Shown here: positions 13,066-14,741 of the stretch, piece after piece
How positions within the stretch are numbered: position 1 is the first letter of the stretch
How the letters are laid out: every line of letters begins with the position of its first letter
Assembly: GCA_021640185.1 (NCBI GenBank)
Contig: JAJXDX010000011.1
Span: forward strand, 1 to 14,741
DNA length: 14,741 nucleotides
Origin: Oscillospiraceae bacterium
GTDB lineage: Bacteria > Bacillota > Clostridia > Oscillospirales > Acutalibacteraceae
Reading direction: 5' to 3'
Notes under the pieces: generated by a model
What the model saw: the letters and a program-made list of their open reading frames with translations, nothing else
Database searches by the model: none
Told to the model about the DNA's origin: nothing
Position numbers and translations under genes: made by a program

Positions 13066-14052
13066 ATGGGGGCACAGATCGACCGCCGTCGGCGGAAAAA
13101 AGGGAGGATCGTCCCGATCGTCCTTGCGACCGTTTTGGTGGCGTTCACCTTGGCGGGCGGGACGGTGTACCTTGCCACGCATGGACGCGACGTCGCGCCC
13201 GGCAGCAGTGCGGACGTTTCGGTCGTGCCTACGCAGCCGAAACGGACGCTCCCGCGCTCGTTCATCGACCGCAACACCGCATCGAAATACGTGCTGCTGC
13301 GCAACGTGACCGACGGCATCGACCTGTATGCTAAGGCGGCGGACGAGCGCTGCTATCCCGCCAGCCTGACGAAGCTGATGACCGCCCTCGTCGCGGCGGA
13401 GCACGCCGAGGCGGATGCCGAGGTCACGATCGGCCGCGAGGTCTATCTGATCGACCCGGAATCCAGCCGCGCCTATCTCTCGCCCGGCACGCGCCTGACG
13501 CTGGAGCAGCTGTTCCAAGCGCTGCTGCTGCCCTCCGGCAACGATGCGGCCTATTCCGTCGCCGCCTATGCCGGGCGGCGGATCGCCGGCGACGCGACGC
13601 TGTCCGAGGAGGCCGCGATCGCCCGTTTCGTGACCGAGATGAACGCGAAGGCCAAGGAGCTGGGCTGCACCGGCACGCATTTCATCAACCCGGACGGCAT
13701 CCACGATTCGCAGCATTACACCACCGCCGCCGACATGATGAAGATCGCCGAGCGTGCATTGGCGACCGATCTGATCGCCCGCACCGTCGCGCTGCCGTCG
13801 GTCAAAACGACCTTCCTCAGCGGGCAGAGCGTGTCGTGGAAAAACACCAATAAGCTGATCCGCGAAAACAGCGCCTATACCTATCAGGGCGCGACCGGCA
13901 TGAAGACCGGCACGACCAGCGAGGCCGGGCAGTGCCTCGTCGCCTCTGCCGTGCGCGACGGCAAGACCACGATCGTGGTGCTGATGGGCGCCAAGGAGGA
14001 CAGCGGCCGCTGGGAGGATGCCTCCGGGCTGCTGGACATCAGCTTTATGTAA
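13066..14052 (+). CDS. Membrane-anchored D-alanyl-D-alanine carboxypeptidase (S11 family, short form)
   Basis: This second predicted D,D-carboxypeptidase has 328 residues. The N-terminus is strongly basic (DRRRRKKGR) followed by one hydrophobic helix (about 14-36) without an obvious signal peptidase site, suggesting a membrane-anchored enzyme with an external catalytic domain. Active-site motifs are SLTK (100-103, nucleophile Ser100), SGN (157-159) and KTG (280-282, in MKTGTT). GTHFINPDGIHD (204-215) is also typical of the family. It ends soon after the KTG region (LMGAKED...DISFM), so the C-terminal PBP5 domain of the other carboxypeptidase in this window is absent. AAAGGAGAGGG precedes the ATG at 13066. 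The gene follows a repeat-rich non-coding stretch and ends at a terminator, so it is probably a single-gene unit. Confidence 0.93.
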   Translation: MGAQIDRRRRKKGRIVPIVLATVLVAFTLAGGTVYLATHGRDVAPGSSADVSVVPTQPKRTLPRSFIDRNTASKYVLLRNVTDGIDLYAKAADERCYPASLTKLMTALVAAEHAEADAEVTIGREVYLIDPESSRAYLSPGTRLTLEQLFQALLLPSGNDAAYSVAAYAGRRIAGDATLSEEAAIARFVTEMNAKAKELGCTGTHFINPDGIHDSQHYTTAADMMKIAERALATDLIARTVALPSVKTTFLSGQSVSWKNTNKLIRENSAYTYQGATGMKTGTTSEAGQCLVASAVRDGKTTIVVLMGAKEDSGRWEDASGLLDISFM

Positions 14053-14061
14053 AAACGAACA

Positions 14062-14105
14062 AGGCCGTCCGCCGTGCAGATGCACGACGGGCGGCCTGTG
14101 TTTTT
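14062..14105. terminator. Bidirectional intrinsic terminator between the carboxypeptidase and NahK-like gene
   Basis: A 16-base stem (arms 14062-14077 and 14082-14097, core AGGCCG / CGGCCT) with one G-U pair and one mismatch closes the loop AGAT. TTTTT follows at 14101-14105 on the plus strand. AAAAA near 14052-14055 supplies the T-run on the minus strand. It lies between convergent genes. Confidence 0.88.
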
Positions 14106-14109
14106 GCGG

Positions 14110-14741
14110 TCAGCGCAGCGCCTCGTGAACGATCCGCTGCATCTCGGTCATCTTTTCTTCCATGTCCGCGACCAGCTTGAACTGCGTACGGCAGCGGTCA
14201 AGGTTCTGCTCCGGATAATGGATGCGGAAATACTTGTCGCCCTCCAGATAGTCGGTCAAAAAGCGCACGCCGCACTCCAGCGTCATCAGCCGTGCACCCT
14301 CGGCCAGACTGTCTACCTCGGCGGGCGTGAGGAACGATCCGGCCGCGCGCAGATACCCGCGCGCGAACACCGAGAACAGGTGCAGGCTCATCTCCACACG
14401 GGACAGATCCTTCTCGTCCTCGGCGGCCGTGCTGGCACCAAAACGGATGCAGTCGCCGAAATCGAAGGCCGCCGCACCGGGCATGACGGTGTCCAGATCG
14501 ATCACGCACAGTCCGCGCCCGGTCTTGTCGTCGATCAGGATGTTGTTGAGCTTCGTATCGTTGTGGGTCACGCGGCACGGCAGCGTTCCGTCCGCCATGC
14601 CGTCCACCAGCCGCCCGGCGCTCTCCTCCCGCGCCAAGGCGAACCGGATCTCCTCGGCCACCTCGGCGGCGCGTCCGGCCGCGTCGGCCTCGATCGCCGC
14701 GTGCAGCGCCGCGAAGCGGCTGGGCGTGTCGTGGAAGTGGG
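14110..14741 (-). CDS. Partial phosphotransferase, N-acetylhexosamine 1-kinase (NahK)-like
   Basis: About 210 C-terminal residues are visible. The frame stays open to the right edge (HFHDTPSRFAALHAAIEAD...), so the N-terminal lobe is outside the window. The catalytic loop VTHNDTKLNNIL and the metal-binding VIDLDTVMPG are those of aminoglycoside-phosphotransferase-fold kinases. The combination with FHDTPSRF, FDFGDCIRFGASTAAEDE and FLTDYLEGDKYF resembles the NahK/LnpB group. Those enzymes phosphorylate GlcNAc or GalNAc at C1 during use of host glycans. Drug resistance is unlikely for this subgroup. The apparent GTG at 14659-14661 is internal and not the start. The gene ends 5 bases from the T-run of the shared terminator. 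Neighbours further right would tell whether it belongs to a glycan-use operon. Confidence 0.85.
   Translation of the reverse strand, partial: HFHDTPSRFAALHAAIEADAAGRAAEVAEEIRFALAREESAGRLVDGMADGTLPCRVTHNDTKLNNILIDDKTGRGLCVIDLDTVMPGAAAFDFGDCIRFGASTAAEDEKDLSRVEMSLHLFSVFARGYLRAAGSFLTPAEVDSLAEGARLMTLECGVRFLTDYLEGDKYFRIHYPEQNLDRCRTQFKLVADMEEKMTEMQRIVHEALR

Noticed and set aside
12745..14085. Minus-strand frame of 446 codons covering the repeat region and the second carboxypeptidase
   Set aside because: It is antisense to a gene with intact SLTK, SGN and KTG motifs. The repeated peptides it contains simply reflect the DNA repeats.
14110..14661. GTG at 14659-14661 as the true start of the minus-strand kinase
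   Set aside because: The frame continues upstream with family-like sequence (FHDTPSRFAALHAAIEAD) to the window edge, so the gene is truncated by the window and does not start there.
14110..14741. Aminoglycoside resistance gene
   Set aside because: The fold is shared, but the FGASTAAEDE and FHDTPSRF context is that of NahK-like sugar kinases, and nothing nearby suggests a resistance element.

Overview
The window looks like a chromosomal segment of a GC-rich Gram-positive anaerobe of the class Clostridia, probably a gut Oscillospirales/Ruminococcaceae-type organism. This is inferred from the gene content: a DUF512 radical-SAM protein next to der and plsY, YceD (DUF177) next to a zinc-ribbon L32, ECF-type vitamin uptake, two D,D-carboxypeptidases and a small clostridial P-loop protein. 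It is also inferred from purine-rich Shine-Dalgarno sites and a near-consensus sigma-A promoter. No tRNA, rRNA, CRISPR array, phage gene or insertion sequence was seen.

Layout. (1) 1-832 is the 3' end of a large beta-helix surface-type protein. It ends at a bidirectional terminator shared with the convergent murC (943-2328, minus). (2) Divergent from murC lies a secreted D-Ala-D-Ala carboxypeptidase (2484-3743), then pgi (3920-5257), a 134-residue P-loop protein (5338-5742) and a CofE-like F420-0:glutamate-ligase-family protein (5890-6696). (3) A TTGACA-N17-TATAAT promoter at 6759-6787 drives yceD-rpmF (6814-7518), closed by a clear intrinsic terminator at 7549-7581. (4) A tightly packed run follows: DUF512/PDZ radical-SAM protein, der, plsY, pyridoxamine kinase and an ECF S component (7625-12708). 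(5) A 357-bp non-coding stretch (12709-13065) holds hairpins and a duplicated 58-bp unit. It leads into a second, membrane-anchored D,D-carboxypeptidase (13066-14052). (6) A second bidirectional terminator separates this from the convergent 3' end of a NahK-like sugar kinase (14110-14741, cut by the window edge).

Function. The genes are mostly housekeeping: cell wall precursor synthesis and trimming (murC and two carboxypeptidases), glycolysis (pgi), ribosome assembly and translation (yceD, rpmF, der), phospholipid synthesis (plsY), vitamin B6 salvage (kinase plus predicted transporter) and amino-sugar use (NahK-like). No complete new defence or mobile system is visible. The two most unusual signals are a tandem array of 78-bp in-frame repeats inserted in the DUF512 enzyme, and the duplicated stem-loop units upstream of the second carboxypeptidase. 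The CofE-like protein and the small P-loop protein are the genes of least certain function.
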